Positions 1 to 9,992 of a DNA stretch of 32,516 nucleotides are shown in pieces. The stretch comes from Nitrosomonadales bacterium (GTDB taxonomy: Bacteria; Pseudomonadota; Gammaproteobacteria; Burkholderiales; Gallionellaceae). The notes under the pieces were generated by a model, which did no database searches, was not told the origin of the DNA, and was given only the letters and a program-made list of their open reading frames with translations. Position numbers and translations under genes: made by a program. Positions within the stretch are counted from its first letter, which is position 1. Every line of letters starts with the position of its first letter. The stretch spans positions 1 through 32,516 of the forward strand of contig JACPEI010000023.1 in the NCBI GenBank assembly GCA_016183575.1. The letters run 5' to 3'.

Positions 1-1172
1 CCGGTTCCGCCCGTTTCGCGCGAGCGGCTGCGATCCACCCGGTAGAAGCGTTCGGTCAGGCGCGGGATATGCTGCGCGGCGATGCCGATGCCGCTGTCCT
101 GCACCGAAAACACCGGTTGGCTGCCGCGCTCCGCCCAGCGCAACAGAATCGACCCGCCTTCCGGCGTGTAGCGGATCGCGTTGCTGAGCAGATTTCCGAA
201 CGCGCTGCGCAGCTCTTCGCGGTTGCCGAGCAATTTTGCGTCGCTCGCCACTTCCAGGCGCAACGTATGCGAGCCGCCGCTCAGCAACTGGCCTTCCCGG
301 TAAACCTCGTCGAGCAGCGCCGCCATATCCACCGTTTCTTCAAGCAACGGGCTCTGGTCGTTTTCCAGGTGCGACAGGGTCAGCAGATCGGCGACCAGGT
401 TTTCCATGCGGCGGGTTTGTTCGGCCATCAACTGCAACGCGCGTCGCGCATCATCGCGGCTGAGGTCGGGCATGTCCTGCAGGTTTTCGACGAAGCCGTT
501 CACCACGGTCAGCGGCGTGCGCAGCTCATGCGAAACGTTGGCGACAAAATCGCGGCGCATGGCCTCAATGCGCTCCAGTTGCGTGATGTCGCGGCTGATC
601 AGCAGGCGCTTGTTCACGCCATAGGGGATGAGTTTTATGGACAGCACCATGTCGTCATGGCGCGCCGGGCGCATCACCAGTGGCTCGCTGAAATTGGAAC
701 CATGAACGTATTCGATGAACTCCGGTTGGCGCACCAGATAGGTGATGTCCTGCATGAAATCGTGTTCGGGATCCAGGTCGAAATGCTGCTGCGCCAGCGG
801 GTTGCACCATTCGATGCGATTCGCCTCGTTCAGGATCGCCACTCCCTCCGGCAATGCGGCAGTGGCCTGTTCGATATGCTGCAGCTCGGTGGCCAGCTCC
901 AGCTTGGTCTGGTTATGGCGCTTGACCATTTTGTACAACTGGGAAAATACCTCATCCCAGATACCGCCCGCTTCGGGGATGGTTTCAATGCGCGCGTCCT
1001 GCAGCCATCGCCCCAGCCTGTAGAGCTGCCTGGCATGGAGCACCATCACGATCAGCAGCACCAGCAGCATGAACAGCACCGCCGGCATGACCGAAAACAC
1101 ACCCCACAGCAGCAACGCGAACAGCGTGACGAGCACGATGGGGATACTTAAACGAAGCCAGAAACCCTGCAA
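1..1172 (-). CDS. phoR: Phosphate regulon sensor histidine kinase PhoR (3' end cut by window)
   Basis: Membrane histidine kinase that senses phosphate status through the Pst/PhoU system and phosphorylates PhoB. The minus strand is open from a TTG at 1172 to the window edge. That TTG follows a good ribosome site (AGGGAGAA) 11 bases after the phoB stop, and I see no better start. Two membrane segments lie at about residues 5-45, then a PAS-like region. The H box reads NVSHELRTPL with the phospho-accepting histidine near residue 215. The N box (GNLLSNAIRYTPEGG), the G1 box (QDSGIGI) and the F box (ERFYRVD) follow. The window ends in the G2 glycine motif, so roughly the last 40 residues are missing. 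Translation directly after phoB and the membrane-PAS-HisKA-HATPase order support PhoR over another kinase. Confidence 0.93.
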   Translation of the reverse strand, partial: MQGFWLRLSIPIVLVTLFALLLWGVFSVMPAVLFMLLVLLIVMVLHARQLYRLGRWLQDARIETIPEAGGIWDEVFSQLYKMVKRHNQTKLELATELQHIEQATAALPEGVAILNEANRIEWCNPLAQQHFDLDPEHDFMQDITYLVRQPEFIEYVHGSNFSEPLVMRPARHDDMVLSIKLIPYGVNKRLLISRDITQLERIEAMRRDFVANVSHELRTPLTVVNGFVENLQDMPDLSRDDARRALQLMAEQTRRMENLVADLLTLSHLENDQSPLLEETVDMAALLDEVYREGQLLSGGSHTLRLEVASDAKLLGNREELRSAFGNLLSNAIRYTPEGGSILLRWAERGSQPVFSVQDSGIGIAAQHIPRLTERFYRVDRSRSRETGGT

Positions 1173-1182
1173 AAAATTCTCC

Positions 1183-1869
1183 CTATTTAACCGAAAAACG
1201 GTAACCGCTGCCGCGTACCGTTTGAATCAGGCTATCCATTTCCGCCGGCTCCAGCGCGGCACGCAGGCGGCGGATATGCACATCCACCGTGCGTTCCTCG
1301 ACAAACACCTGCGTGCCCCACACCTGATCGAGCAATTGCGTGCGGCTGTACACCCGCTCCGCGTGGGTCATGAAGAAATGCAGCAGGCGGAACTCGGTGG
1401 GTCCGAGCTCAATTGTTGCATCCCTGGCGGTCACGCGATGCGAGGCCGGCGACAATTCCAGGCCGCCCGCGGCCACCACTTCATCCGGCATTTGCGGAAC
1501 ATGGCGGCGCAACACGGCGCGGATGCGCGCCATCAGCTCGCGCGGCGAAAACGGCTTGGTGATGTAATCGTCCGCACCCGACTCCAACCCCAACACCTTG
1601 TCGCGCTCTTCTCCGCGCGCGGTCAACATGATAATCGGGATGTCCTTGGTGCGCGCATCGCTGCGCAGCTGTTTCGCCAGGATCACGCCGCTGGTGTTCG
1701 GCAGCATCCAGTCCAGCAATATCAGGTCCGGCATACTGTTCCTTATTTGCTGCCACGCGCTATCTGCGTCCTCGGCGCGCAACGCTTGGAAGCCTGCCTG
1801 CGTTACATTAAACGCCAGCAGCTCCTGGATCGCCGGCTCGTCTTCCACAATCAGGATTTTCGCATTCAT
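1183..1869 (-). CDS. phoB: Phosphate regulon response regulator PhoB
   Basis: OmpR/PhoB-type transcription factor of 228 residues, the usual family length. The receiver domain (about 1-120) has the acidic pair E9/D10, the phospho-acceptor D53 in LLDWMLP, and the conserved switch and lysine region LTARGEE...[14 protein letters not shown] winged-helix DNA-binding domain (about 130-228) ends with [12 protein letters not shown] and the canonical [11 protein letters not shown]. It is followed after 10 bases by phoR, so the two are co-transcribed. A Pho box lies about 48 bases upstream of the ATG, which implies autoregulation. When phosphorylated it activates phosphate uptake genes and other Pho boxes; no other Pho regulon gene was recognised in this window. 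Confidence 0.97.
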   Translation of the reverse strand: MNAKILIVEDEPAIQELLAFNVTQAGFQALRAEDADSAWQQIRNSMPDLILLDWMLPNTSGVILAKQLRSDARTKDIPIIMLTARGEERDKVLGLESGADDYITKPFSPRELMARIRAVLRRHVPQMPDEVVAAGGLELSPASHRVTARDATIELGPTEFRLLHFFMTHAERVYSRTQLLDQVWGTQVFVEERTVDVHIRRLRAALEPAEMDSLIQTVRGSGYRFSVK

Positions 1870-1916
1870 CGTCGCTCAGCCACTCTCAAACGGAATGGCA
1901 AGAGTATGAAGCTTGT

Positions 1917-1934
1917 GTGACAAACATGTGACAG
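1917..1934 (-). promoter_or_regulatory. Pho box in front of phoB
   Basis: On the minus strand the site reads CTGTCAC, four bases, TTGTCAC: two 7-bp direct half-sites at 11-bp spacing, matching the PhoB consensus (CTGTCAT-type halves). A CATACT -10-like hexamer begins 8 bases after the second half-site. This is the geometry of PhoB-activated promoters, where the Pho box replaces the -35 element. The site lies between the phoB ATG (1869) and the end of the symporter gene (1937). Confidence 0.75.
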
Positions 1935-1936
1935 AA

Positions 1937-3394
1937 TCACTCGGTCCGGCTGACGGCATGAGGGTGCGGGGACGCATGCTCCGGCTGCCGATGCAGCAGC
2001 GAACCGGCCACCATGCCGGCGATGCTCATCAGAAAGCCGGCGAACTGCGGCGGAAGCGCGGCCTCCGGCGCCAGGAACTCCATCGGCAGCCAGGTCACCA
2101 CGCCAAGACCCATCGCCCAATAGGCGCCGAACGTGGAGGCGCGCTTCCAGTACAGCCCGGCGACCAGCGGCGTGAAGGCCAGCACCAGCGTCACCTTGTA
2201 GGCGTTTTCCACCATCTGGTGGATGCCGGTCTCCTGATCCAGCGCCCACAGCGCGTAGAGCGTGACACATAGCGCGAAGATGCCCACCACCCAGCGCGTC
2301 ATCACCAGCATCTTGTGGTCGGACAGGTTCTTGCGCGTGATCCAGCCCTTGAGCACGTTCTCCGAGAGAGTGACCGAGGGCGCGAGCAGGGTGCCGGAAG
2401 CCGTGCTCATGATCACCGACAGCAGTGCGCCGTAGAAGATTACCTGGGCGAACAGCGGCAGGTGCGCCTTGACCAGCTCCGGCAACAGCTTCTGGCTGTC
2501 CTCGGCCATCCACTTGGCTACCAGCTCGGGATCGATCAGGTTGGCCGAGTAGGCCAGGAACAGCGGCACGGCGGCAAACGCAAAATAGGCCACGCCTCCC
2601 AGCACCGTTCCCCACACCGCGACGTTTTCGTTCTTCGAGGAGTTGGCGCGCTGAAACACGTCCTGCTGCGGGATGGAGCCGAAGCCCATGGTGAGCAGGC
2701 CGGAGATGAAGGCGACCATAGCCACCGTATTCAGTTCTGGCCAGAAATGGAACTTGCCGTTCTGCGCCGCATGCTCGATCACCGGCGCCACCCCACCGGT
2801 CATGCCGCTCACCAGCCAGGCAATGTAGAGCAGGCCGAACACGATGACGATCATCTGGACGAAGGTGGTGAGCGCCACCGACCACATGCCGCCGTACAGC
2901 GTGTAGAGCAGCACCACCGCCGCGCCGATCAGGATGCCTTGCGCCTGGGTAATCTGGCCGTCGGACAGCACGTTGAACACCAGCCCCAGCGCGGTGACCT
3001 GCGCCGACACCCAGCCGAGATAGGACAGCGCGATGGCGATGCCGGCGATGACCTCGACCTTGTGGCCATAGCGCTGGTGGTAGAAGTCGCCGATGGTGAG
3101 CAGGTTCATGCGGTACAGCTTGCGCGCGAAGAACAGCCCGAACAGGACCAGGCACAGCGAGGCGCCGAACGGATCGGAGATCAGCCCGCCCAGGTCTTCT
3201 TCGAGGAAGGTGGCGGGGATACCGAGCACGGTCTCGGCGCCGAACCAGGTGGCGAACACCATGGCCAGCACGATGTACATCGGCAAGGAGCGTCCGGCGG
3301 TGATGTAGTCGCGCGCGCTGTGAACCTTGGTTGCCGCATACATGCCGATGCCGATGGAAAGGACCAGATACAGGAAGACGAAACCGACCAGCAT
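1937..3394 (-). CDS. Sodium:solute symporter family protein (SSF)
   Basis: Inner-membrane secondary transporter of 485 residues, normal for the solute:sodium symporter family of about 13 membrane helices. The N-terminus shows the family hallmarks: an N-terminal helix, SARDYITAGRSLP, then FATWFGAETVLGIPATFLEEDLGG, a glycine-rich unwound region of the LeuT fold. The segment LLYTLYGGMWSVALTTFVQM is the typical SSF signature. Substrate cannot be read from sequence; SSF members carry sugars, amino acids, organic acids or act as sensors. It ends just before the phoB Pho box in the same orientation. The short C-terminal tail is charged and cytoplasmic. The ATG at 3394 starts directly on the first hydrophobic helix. 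Confidence 0.88.
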   Translation of the reverse strand: MLVGFVFLYLVLSIGIGMYAATKVHSARDYITAGRSLPMYIVLAMVFATWFGAETVLGIPATFLEEDLGGLISDPFGASLCLVLFGLFFARKLYRMNLLTIGDFYHQRYGHKVEVIAGIAIALSYLGWVSAQVTALGLVFNVLSDGQITQAQGILIGAAVVLLYTLYGGMWSVALTTFVQMIVIVFGLLYIAWLVSGMTGGVAPVIEHAAQNGKFHFWPELNTVAMVAFISGLLTMGFGSIPQQDVFQRANSSKNENVAVWGTVLGGVAYFAFAAVPLFLAYSANLIDPELVAKWMAEDSQKLLPELVKAHLPLFAQVIFYGALLSVIMSTASGTLLAPSVTLSENVLKGWITRKNLSDHKMLVMTRWVVGIFALCVTLYALWALDQETGIHQMVENAYKVTLVLAFTPLVAGLYWKRASTFGAYWAMGLGVVTWLPMEFLAPEAALPPQFAGFLMSIAGMVAGSLLHRQPEHASPHPHAVSRTE

Positions 3395-3466
3395 GATGGT
3401 AACTCGCTCAGAACAAGGACGGCGTGAATTCTAGCAGCCCTGCGGCGAAGAACAATCGGCAGGTGG

Positions 3467-3814
3467 CTATTTTTCGTGGAGCTCGCGCAGGTCCTTGTTG
3501 AGGAAGAAGGCGATTATGGTACGGATCACCACGATGCCGCCAAGCATGGCGAGCGATTCCCAAGTGGGGATCACGATGGTCTGGATGATGTCGCCGGCGA
3601 GGAAGAAATCCAGCCCGAGTGCGGTCTTCTCGCCGATGGCGCTGCGGATATGGCTGACTGGCGCCGGTTGTGGCTCGTGCATCAGCGCCGACTTGATACG
3701 CAGCAGCAGCCTGATCAGCCCTTCGATCGCACCCCACAGCACCACGGCGATGCCGATCATCTCGATCCACGGCGCAACCCGTTCGACGAATTCGACCAGC
3801 AACTGGTGCATCAT
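3467..3814 (-). CDS. DUF1622 family membrane protein
   Basis: Small membrane protein of 115 residues with three predicted helices: about residues 12-40 (VERVAPWIEMIGIAVVLWGAIEGLIRLL), 62-80 (EKTALGLDFFLAGDIIQTIV) and 84-107 (WESLAMLGGIVVIRTIIAFFLNKDL). The combination of a G-x-x-x-A/G first helix, LGLDFFLAGDIIQT and VIRTIIAFFLNKDLRE is what I know of the DUF1622 family, found widely in bacteria without an assigned function. It lies 27 bases downstream of the peroxiredoxin gene on the same strand, so the two are probably co-transcribed. The start is the first of two adjacent ATG codons. Confidence 0.85.
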   Translation of the reverse strand: MMHQLLVEFVERVAPWIEMIGIAVVLWGAIEGLIRLLLRIKSALMHEPQPAPVSHIRSAIGEKTALGLDFFLAGDIIQTIVIPTWESLAMLGGIVVIRTIIAFFLNKDLRELHEK

Positions 3815-3841
3815 GCTCCTCCGCTCAGTGTCCCGGCGCGC

Positions 3842-4399
3842 TTACAGTTCCTTGGCGTGATTGGCCAGGTAACTTGCGACTCCTTCGGCCGAGGCGTTCA
3901 TGCCCGCCTTGCCCTTGATCCAGCCGGCCGGGCAGACTTCGCCATGCTCTTCGGTGAATTGCAGCGCGTCCACCATGCGCAGCATTTCGTCGATGTTGCG
4001 CCCCAGCGGCAGGTCGTTCACCACCTGATGGCGCACCACGCCGGCGCGGTCGATCAGGAACGAGCCGCGGAACGCCACGCCGGCCGCGTCGAACTCGACA
4101 TCGTAGGCCCTGCAGATTTCATGCTTGATGTCTGCGACCAGCGGATACTGAACCTGCCCGATGCCGCCCTTCTCAACGGGGGTGTTCTTCCACGCCAGGT
4201 GGGTGAATTGCGAATCGATCGACACGCCGATCACTTCGACGTTGCGCTTCTTGAATTCATCCAGGCGATGATTGAAAGCGATCAGTTCGGAAGGGCAGAC
4301 GAAAGTGAAATCCAGCGGGTAGAAAAAAATCACGGCATATTTGCCGTTGATATATTTCTTCAGGTTGAAGGTTTCGTTGATTTCGTTGTTGCCCATCAC
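3842..4399 (-). CDS. 2-Cys peroxiredoxin (AhpC/Prx1 type), start uncertain
   Basis: Thiol peroxidase that reduces hydrogen peroxide and organic hydroperoxides. The peroxidatic cysteine is in PLDFTFVCPSEL and the resolving cysteine in GEVCPAGW near the C-terminus, so it is a typical 2-Cys enzyme of the Prx1/AhpC class. From the first usable codon (GTG at 4399, followed by ATG) it has 185 residues, about 13-15 short of the family. Upstream in the same frame the DNA still encodes VGKAAPDFGAVAV, the conserved Prx N-terminus (4435-4397), but no ATG, GTG or TTG occurs between that segment and an in-frame TAA at 4459. The true start codon therefore seems lost, non-canonical or mis-sequenced. No ribosome site precedes the GTG. 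Function is certain by family; an intact product is less so. Confidence 0.87.
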   Translation of the reverse strand: MMGNNEINETFNLKKYINGKYAVIFFYPLDFTFVCPSELIAFNHRLDEFKKRNVEVIGVSIDSQFTHLAWKNTPVEKGGIGQVQYPLVADIKHEICRAYDVEFDAAGVAFRGSFLIDRAGVVRHQVVNDLPLGRNIDEMLRMVDALQFTEEHGEVCPAGWIKGKAGMNASAEGVASYLANHAKEL

Positions 4400-4536
4400 G
4401 GCAACGGCGCCGAAATCGGGTGCGGCTTTGCCAACGTTGCGTAAAAAATTTCTTGCTTACATATCAACCATATGCGGCGCGGCGAAATTTTTTCTGCGTC
4501 TTGCATTTGGGCGAACTCTGAATTTTTAGAGACTCC

Positions 4537-5031
4537 CTATATCATGAAACGCGCCGCCGCGAATACGGCGAGCATGGCAAAAGCCAAAGCCAGTTTGGCG
4601 GCGACGCCCAGCGCCAGACCAATAGTAGCGCCAATTCCCGCACGGCTCGCCGCGCCGAGACTGCGCCGTGCGGAAAATTCCCCAATGGTCGCGCCGACAA
4701 ACGGGCCGAGCAGCAGTCCGGGCAGACCGAAGAATACCCCCAGGATCGCGCCGAGCATCGCGCCCGCCATGGCGCGGCGCGAGGCGCCGAAATGCCTGGC
4801 GCCGAGAATGCCCGCCGCGAAATCCACGGCATAGGTCAACAGCGCCAGGGCGGCGAGCATCGACAATATGCCGGCTCCGGCATACGCAAAGTCTTCGATC
4901 CAGGCTGCCAGGACAAGCCCGGCGAAGAGCACGGCGGCACCCGGAACACCCGGCAGCACCAAGCCTGCAATGCCTGCGATCACCAGCAGCGCGGCGGCTA
5001 TCCAGAGCAGGACGGCAACGGCTTCCATCAC
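4537..5031 (-). CDS. DUF456 family membrane protein
   Basis: Hydrophobic protein of 164 residues, rich in alanine and glycine, with about five or six membrane segments. The motifs VIAGIAGLVLPGVPGAAVLFAGLVL, YAVDFAAGILGARHFGASRRA and GLPGLLLGPFVGATIGE are the repeated glycine-rich helical hairpins I recognise as DUF456. No biochemical function is established for the family. It lies between msbA (47 bases upstream) and the peroxiredoxin on the same strand. The 137-base gap to the peroxiredoxin should hold that gene's promoter. Two adjacent start codons exist at the N-terminus; I used the first. Confidence 0.85.
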   Translation of the reverse strand: MMEAVAVLLWIAAALLVIAGIAGLVLPGVPGAAVLFAGLVLAAWIEDFAYAGAGILSMLAALALLTYAVDFAAGILGARHFGASRRAMAGAMLGAILGVFFGLPGLLLGPFVGATIGEFSARRSLGAASRAGIGATIGLALGVAAKLALAFAMLAVFAAARFMI

Positions 5032-5078
5032 TGTTTATCCTTAGAACCTCTTTTCGTGGATAACCGGGTTTTCCAGGT

Positions 5079-6839
<1,761 letters not shown>

Positions 6840-6884
6840 GGCGCGCACTTTAGCAGAAAGTCCGCAAACCCCCGAATGCTATGC

Positions 6885-7640
6885 TCATGAACAGGCGCTA
6901 TCCATCAGCACCCACAAAATCAGCGCCGCAGTTTCCATTAGCTCGAGCAGCGCGCCCGCCGTGTCGCCGGTAGTGCCGCCGAGGCGCGCGATCATCATGC
7001 GCCGCAGCAGCCAGAACACGGCGAGGCAACCCAGCACCAGCGCGATCCCGCGCATCCCGAGCACGGCCAGCGTGGCCAGCAGGGTAGCCAGCAACATCAG
7101 CATCACGGCGCGGCGCGGCACATGTTTGGCAAGCGCCTCCCCCAGCCCGCCGGGGCGCACATACGGGGTGGTGAGGAACAGCAACGGCACGGCACTGCGC
7201 GCCAGCAGCAGCGGCCACAGCAATGCCCAGCCGTTAGCACACTGCACCAGAGCGGCCAGCGCGGAAAATTTCAGCAGCAGCACCAGCGCCACAGCGACCA
7301 CCGCGGCGGGTCCCGCATACGGGTCTTTCATGATCGCCAGGGTGCGCTCGCGGTTGCCGAGACCGCCCAGCCACGCATCCGCGCTGTCGGCCAGACCGTC
7401 CAGATGCAGCGCGCCGGTCATCATTACCCATGCCGCCAGCAGCAACGCGGCATGCAGCAGCGCCGGCACGCCATGCAGCATGGCATGCAGCCCGGCCAGC
7501 AATGCGCCCAGCAGCAAACCCACCAGCGGGTAATACAGCAGCGACGCGCCCACCTCGCGTTCGCCATAAGGCTGTTTGAGCCTGACCGGAATCTGCGTGA
7601 GGAACTGGATCGCGAGCAGCAACGGATAAAAAGGTTTCAT
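6885..7640 (-). CDS. cobS: Adenosylcobinamide-GDP ribazoletransferase CobS
   Basis: Cobalamin synthase, 251 residues: joins adenosylcobinamide-GDP and alpha-ribazole (or its phosphate) in the inner membrane, the last joining step of nucleotide-loop assembly. The diagnostic N-terminus AIQFLTQIPV, the metal-binding motif GALHLDGLADSADAW with the acidic DGLADxxD signature, the basic MKDPYAGP segment and five or so hydrophobic helices are all present. It is the last gene of the minus-strand cobalamin operon. The 98-base gap to cobC is filled by a palindromic repeat. Normal length, no defects seen. Confidence 0.96.
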   Translation of the reverse strand: MKPFYPLLLAIQFLTQIPVRLKQPYGEREVGASLLYYPLVGLLLGALLAGLHAMLHGVPALLHAALLLAAWVMMTGALHLDGLADSADAWLGGLGNRERTLAIMKDPYAGPAAVVAVALVLLLKFSALAALVQCANGWALLWPLLLARSAVPLLFLTTPYVRPGGLGEALAKHVPRRAVMLMLLATLLATLAVLGMRGIALVLGCLAVFWLLRRMMIARLGGTTGDTAGALLELMETAALILWVLMDSACS

Positions 7641-7691
7641 GCTAAAAACCGCAGTTAGTCATAAAAATCGCATTTATTCATAGCGTGTTTT

Positions 7692-7742
7692 TGCGAATTC
7701 ATTCGCACAGCCTGTTGTTCGTGCGAATGAATTCGCACCTAC
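7692..7742. repeat. Palindromic element with a GTAGG end at the cobC stop codon
   Basis: Two 17-bp perfect inverted arms (7692-7708 and 7721-7737; TGCGAATTCATTCGCAC and its complement) flank a 12-base loop. Each arm is itself nearly palindromic. On the minus strand the element begins GTAGGTGCG, and its TAG is the stop codon of cobC (7739-7741). The GTAGG end matches the repeats at 9434, 18092 and 24107, suggesting one class of element. It could also act as a transcription terminator or mRNA stabiliser between cobC and cobS. Confidence 0.75.
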
Positions 7743-8326
7743 ATACCACCCAGTTGCGCCTCATGTTCCACAGCGATCCGGTGCAGCGCAGCGTGCGGCA
7801 CCGCAAGGCTAAGCAGCTCATTCAGCGGGCGCTGTTGCAGATGGCACAGGATGATGCGCATCACCCCGCCATGCGTAACCAGCAGCACATGCTGGCCGGG
7901 ATAGCGCGCGGGCAACTCCCGCCAGGCCGCCAGCACGCGCGCCTGGAACGACAGCAGCGGCTCCGCGTGCGGCGGCGTAAAGGCAACCGGATCGCGCCAG
8001 AAATTCTCCAATGCGCCGGCATCGGCGGCGGCGATTTCCGCCGCACTGCACCCGTCCCACATGCCGAAATCCATCTCCTGAAAACGCGCGTCAAAATGCA
8101 GCGGCAAGCCGTGCCGTTGCGCGTAATCCTGCGCGAATGCGGCGCAGCGCGCCAGCGGCGAACTCAGCACCGCGTGGTAACGCGGCGCATCCGTCAAAGC
8201 CTCCGCCATCTGCCGGTAACCGCGCTCGCTCAGCGGCGCATCGGTGCGCCCCAGATAGACGCTGCCTGCCCGCGTCTCGCCGTGGCGCAGCAGGTCGATG
8301 TGGATGCGCGGTTGAATAGCCATCAC
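7739..8326 (-). CDS. cobC: Alpha-ribazole phosphatase (histidine phosphatase family)
   Basis: Phosphoglycerate-mutase-like phosphatase of 195 residues. The catalytic motif [13 protein letters not shown] (RHG at about residues 14-16) near the N-terminus and the second histidine in [10 protein letters not shown] are present. In the cobalamin pathway CobC removes the phosphate from alpha-ribazole-5'-phosphate or from adenosylcobalamin-5'-phosphate. Its place between cobT and cobS supports this over other histidine phosphatases. The start overlaps the cobT stop by 4 bases, so translation is coupled. The stop codon TAG lies within the end of a palindromic repeat, so the natural last residues may have been altered. 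Confidence 0.9.
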   Translation of the reverse strand: MMAIQPRIHIDLLRHGETRAGSVYLGRTDAPLSERGYRQMAEALTDAPRYHAVLSSPLARCAAFAQDYAQRHGLPLHFDARFQEMDFGMWDGCSAAEIAAADAGALENFWRDPVAFTPPHAEPLLSFQARVLAAWRELPARYPGQHVLLVTHGGVMRIILCHLQQRPLNELLSLAVPHAALHRIAVEHEAQLGGM

Positions 8327-9375
8327 AACTTATCGGACACGCCTGCTTCGGCAAAAGTCGCCATGTTGTTGTGCAATGCGCAGGCCAGCTGCAACAGCGG
8401 CACCGCCGTCGCCGCGCCGCTGCCCTCGCCCAGCCGCATCCCGAGTTGCAACAGCGGTTCGGCGGCGAGCGCGGCGAGCACGCGCCGGTGTCCCGGCTCG
8501 GCGGAGGCATGCGCGAACAGCAGCCAGTCGCGCACATCGGGCTGGATGCGCACCGCGGCCAGCGCCGCCACCGAGCTGATGAAGCCGTCCACCAGCACCG
8601 GCAAGCCGTTCTGCGCGGCGGCGAGATACGCGCCCGCCAGCGCCGCGATCTCGAAGCCGCCCAGACGGCGCAGCACGTCTAGCGGTTGCGCCAGGTTGGC
8701 CTGATGCAAATCCAGCGCGCGCTGGATCACCGCAGCCTTGCGTTCCACGCCTTTGCCGTCCAGCCCTGTGCCGGGACCCGCCAGCAACTGCGGCGATTCC
8801 TGCAACAGCGCGCAGGCGATGGCGCTGGCCGAGGTGGTGTTGGCGATGCCCATTTCGCCGCCGATGAACAGTTGCGCGCCGTCCTGTTTTGCGCGCAGCG
8901 CCGCCGCTTGCCCGGCCTGCAAGGCCTGCGCCAGTTGTTCCTCGGTCATCGCCGGACCCTGCGCAAAATTGGCCGTGCCGGCGGCGATATGTTCATCGCG
9001 CACCTTCGCCAAGGGCTCGACGGGGAACACCGTGCCGAGATTGACGACTTCCAGCGTCGCATTGACCTGCTGCGCCAGCACGCTGATCGCCGCGCCGCCG
9101 CGCGCAAAATTCTTCACCATCTCCGCCGTGACGGCCTGCGGAAAAGCGGATACACCCTCTGCCGCGACGCCGTGATCGGCGGCAAAAATGCTGATATGGA
9201 CGCGCTCCATTTTCGGTTTTTCTGTCCCCTGCAACGCGGACAATTGCACCGCAATGGCTTCCAGCTTGCCCAATGAGCCGGGCGGCTTGGTGAGTTGCTC
9301 CTGCCGTGCTAGCGCCGCTGTGCGCGATGCTTCGTTCAATACGGCACAGGGTTGTGCCAGCCAATCGGTATTCAT
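8323..9375 (-). CDS. cobT: Nicotinate-nucleotide:dimethylbenzimidazole phosphoribosyltransferase CobT
   Basis: Makes alpha-ribazole-5'-phosphate from nicotinate mononucleotide and dimethylbenzimidazole, activating the lower ligand of cobalamin. It has 350 residues, the family norm. Recognisable motifs: [12 protein letters not shown] near the N-terminus, [52 protein letters not shown] and the catalytic region [11 protein letters not shown] with the conserved glutamate near the C-terminus. A strong ribosome site (AAGGAG) precedes the ATG at 9375. It is separated from cobU by a 98-base gap that holds a palindromic repeat and overlaps cobC by ATGA. Confidence 0.97.
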   Translation of the reverse strand: MNTDWLAQPCAVLNEASRTAALARQEQLTKPPGSLGKLEAIAVQLSALQGTEKPKMERVHISIFAADHGVAAEGVSAFPQAVTAEMVKNFARGGAAISVLAQQVNATLEVVNLGTVFPVEPLAKVRDEHIAAGTANFAQGPAMTEEQLAQALQAGQAAALRAKQDGAQLFIGGEMGIANTTSASAIACALLQESPQLLAGPGTGLDGKGVERKAAVIQRALDLHQANLAQPLDVLRRLGGFEIAALAGAYLAAAQNGLPVLVDGFISSVAALAAVRIQPDVRDWLLFAHASAEPGHRRVLAALAAEPLLQLGMRLGEGSGAATAVPLLQLACALHNNMATFAEAGVSDKL

Positions 9376-9433
9376 AATTTACTCCTTAAAAGAATAGGTA
9401 ATGTGAAACGTGTAATTTCAAGCCTGACGAGCC

Positions 9434-9477
9434 GTAGGTCGGGCTATGCCCGACATGGTGGGCGCAGCCCACCCTAC
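9434..9477. repeat. Twin-hairpin repeat with GTAGG/CCTAC ends at the cobU stop codon
   Basis: The 44-bp element begins GTAGG and ends CCTAC. It consists of two 21-base halves, each a hairpin (GTCGGGC TAT GCCCGAC, then GGTGGGC GCA GCCCACC). On the minus strand the TAG within its first bases (9474-9476) is the stop codon of cobU. It has the same end sequence and 21-base arm length as the repeats at 18092 and 24107, but different hairpin sequences, so it looks like a subfamily. Confidence 0.75.
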
Positions 9478-9992
9478 GCTATTCCTTTCACCGCCAGCGG
9501 CAAGCCTGCCACCATCAATGTCACGCGCTCGCACAATGCGGCTAATTGCTGATGCAGCCGCCCCGCCTCGTCGCAATAACGGCGCGACAACTCGCCCATC
9601 GGCACGACGCCCATATTGGTTTCGTTGCTGACCAGAATGATCTGTCCGGGCAAGAGCGGCAGCACTTCCAGCAATGCGGCACTTTCGCGGCGCAGTTCCT
9701 GTTCGCCGGCATCGCACAGCAACTGCGTCAGCCACAGCGTCACGCAATCCACCAGCACGCAGCGCTGCGCTGTTGCCTCCCGCTGCAGGACTGCGGCCAG
9801 GTTCTGCCCTGCCTCGACCGACAGCCAGCCATCCGGCCTGCGTGCCTGATGTTCGGCGACGCGCCGCCGCATCTCCGCATCGCGCGCCTGTGCGGTGGCG
9901 ACATACACCACCTGCAGGCCGGAGGCCAGCGCATGCTGTTCCGCCAGACGGCTTTTGCCGGAACGCACGCCGCCCAATATCAGTTCGCGCAT
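9474..9992 (-). CDS. cobU: Adenosylcobinamide kinase / adenosylcobinamide-phosphate guanylyltransferase
   Basis: Bifunctional enzyme of 172 residues that phosphorylates adenosylcobinamide and then adds GMP. The start [18 protein letters not shown] holds the P-loop [21 protein letters not shown] and [32 protein letters not shown] are hallmark segments, the first with the Walker B-like aspartate. The C-terminus [10 protein letters not shown] matches the usual end. The ATG overlaps the cobQ stop by 13 bases. The stop TAG comes from the end of a repeat element, but only the last two or so residues are likely affected. Confidence 0.96.
   Translation of the reverse strand: MRELILGGVRSGKSRLAEQHALASGLQVVYVATAQARDAEMRRRVAEHQARRPDGWLSVEAGQNLAAVLQREATAQRCVLVDCVTLWLTQLLCDAGEQELRRESAALLEVLPLLPGQIILVSNETNMGVVPMGELSRRYCDEAGRLHQQLAALCERVTLMVAGLPLAVKGIA

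Noticed and set aside
69-1151. Open frame of 360 codons on the plus strand
   Set aside because: Antisense of phoR, which shows all histidine-kinase boxes. The plus translation is low-complexity His/Gln/Arg.
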